Below, piece after piece: positions 63,626-64,000 of a DNA stretch of 64,000 bases. The DNA lies in NCBI RefSeq assembly GCF_018802765.1, contig NZ_CP069163.1:310001-374000 (forward strand), given 5' to 3'. The notes beneath the pieces were generated by a model. That model ran no database searches. It worked only from the letters and a program-made list of their open reading frames with translations, and was not told the DNA's origin. A program made the translations under genes and the position numbers. Source of the stretch: Paludibacterium sp. B53371. GTDB lineage: Bacteria > Pseudomonadota > Gammaproteobacteria > Burkholderiales > Chromobacteriaceae. How positions within the stretch are numbered: position 1 is the stretch's first letter; each line of letters begins with the position of its first letter.

Positions 63626-64000
63626 CTAGCGGAACATAGCTCGTATCTGTTGGTGAGCATCTGGTACGTTCGCTCTGAGTAAATATTCGTTCAGAGCCAG
63701 ACTCCCATTCACATGAGATGCATCTTTAACCTTATGAACGAATTCAGGCCTACCGATGAGTCCAGGAAAGGATCCCAAGGCGATTCGGTGTCCGCCACTC
63801 TCGACCAAAATTGGCGCCTCTGGCACTTCACTCTTAATGCAATGAAAGCCATCCAATTCCAGACTAGAGCACAGTTGGGACAAAGTGGTTGCTTGGTCTT
63901 CTGGAGATGCGCATTGTGGCTCTTGCCCATGCACGGCATAACGGAGAAGTGCAGCCCCTAGCTTTCTGTCCAGCCTCCCTTGTATGTGCTGGTTGTGGAA
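63626..64000 (-). CDS. 3' part of a gene running off the right edge
   Basis: The minus-strand frame stays open from the last base of the window to the stop at 63626 (125 codons) and has no stop in the remainder, so the gene begins outside the window. The sequence (IQGRLDRKLGAALLRYAVHGQ... HQQIRAMFR) has the look of real coding sequence: Leu- and Ala-rich, with conserved-style GGHRIALGSFPGLIGRPEF. The family is not recognised; a GTG at 63934 would be only an internal start. Confidence 0.6.
   Translation of the reverse strand, partial: FHNQHIQGRLDRKLGAALLRYAVHGQEPQCASPEDQATTLSQLCSSLELDGFHCIKSEVPEAPILVESGGHRIALGSFPGLIGRPEFVHKVKDASHVNGSLALNEYLLRANVPDAHQQIRAMFR

Noticed and set aside
63246-63629. 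127-aa plus-strand open frame near the right end
   Set aside because: It reads through a REP-like hairpin and G-run cluster, has no ribosome-binding site and no recognisable protein pattern.

Overview
The window looks like chromosome from a betaproteobacterium, most likely Neisseriales (Chromobacteriaceae-like). The reasons are the high GC content, the uninterrupted S10-spc-alpha ribosomal cluster ending rpoA-rplQ, and accessory genes (CcoG, SdaC/SdaA, MocR-type regulators, ACR3-type arsenic genes) typical of free-living relatives of Chromobacterium. The taxonomic placement is inference from gene content; no 16S gene is present.

1-13.6 kb: ribosomal protein genes from rplC to rplQ, with secY, infA, rpmJ and rpoA, all on the plus strand and closed by a strong terminator. 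Two internal gaps break the run. The gap before rplN has a good promoter, several hairpins and a terminator-like stem. The gap before rpsM has a promoter whose -10 lies beside a perfect 9-bp stem.

13.6-22.8 kb: a MOSC protein and a MocR-type regulator (minus), two Cache-domain chemoreceptors, and a beta-alanine/omega-amino-acid transaminase followed by methylmalonate-semialdehyde dehydrogenase (plus). Three related 12-mers lie upstream of the transaminase.

22.8-29.6 kb (minus): miaB-yciI-phoH-ybeY-corC-lnt, an RNA-modification, ribosome-maturation and envelope cluster, preceded by a metallophosphoesterase. 29.7-35.8 kb: small-molecule stress genes. The most notable is a probable operon of a CurA-like reductase, an Ohr::DJ-1/Hsp31 fusion and a glutathione peroxidase, headed by two TAGAC-N5-GTCTA palindromes of NemR/TetR type. 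A glutaminase, aldo/keto reductase, YjdM/PhnA-like protein, VOC protein and NTF2-like protein lie around it.

35.9-55.9 kb: CcoG, a second MocR regulator with a palindrome over its -35, an exported Ntn-type amidohydrolase, two MFS exporters, an arsR-arsC-acr3 operon, a tandem GNAT, an orphan amino-acid binding protein, a HAD phosphatase, an SgrR-like regulator, an RDD protein, a SulP-STAS-cNMP transporter, a LysR/DUF2798/AhpD-like group, and a palindromic GGGGTCAGGTCTTG repeat cluster.

56-64 kb (minus): sdaC-sdaA-lytS-lytT, a serine uptake and deamination operon that carries its own LytS/LytTR two-component system, with two LytTR-like repeats upstream of sdaC. The last 2.7 kb is rich in repeats: arrays of short GCATTG/CGAATGC modules capped by covarying hairpins, a secreted protein made of two duplicated halves, an 87-aa hypothetical, and the 3' part of a gene that runs off the right edge.
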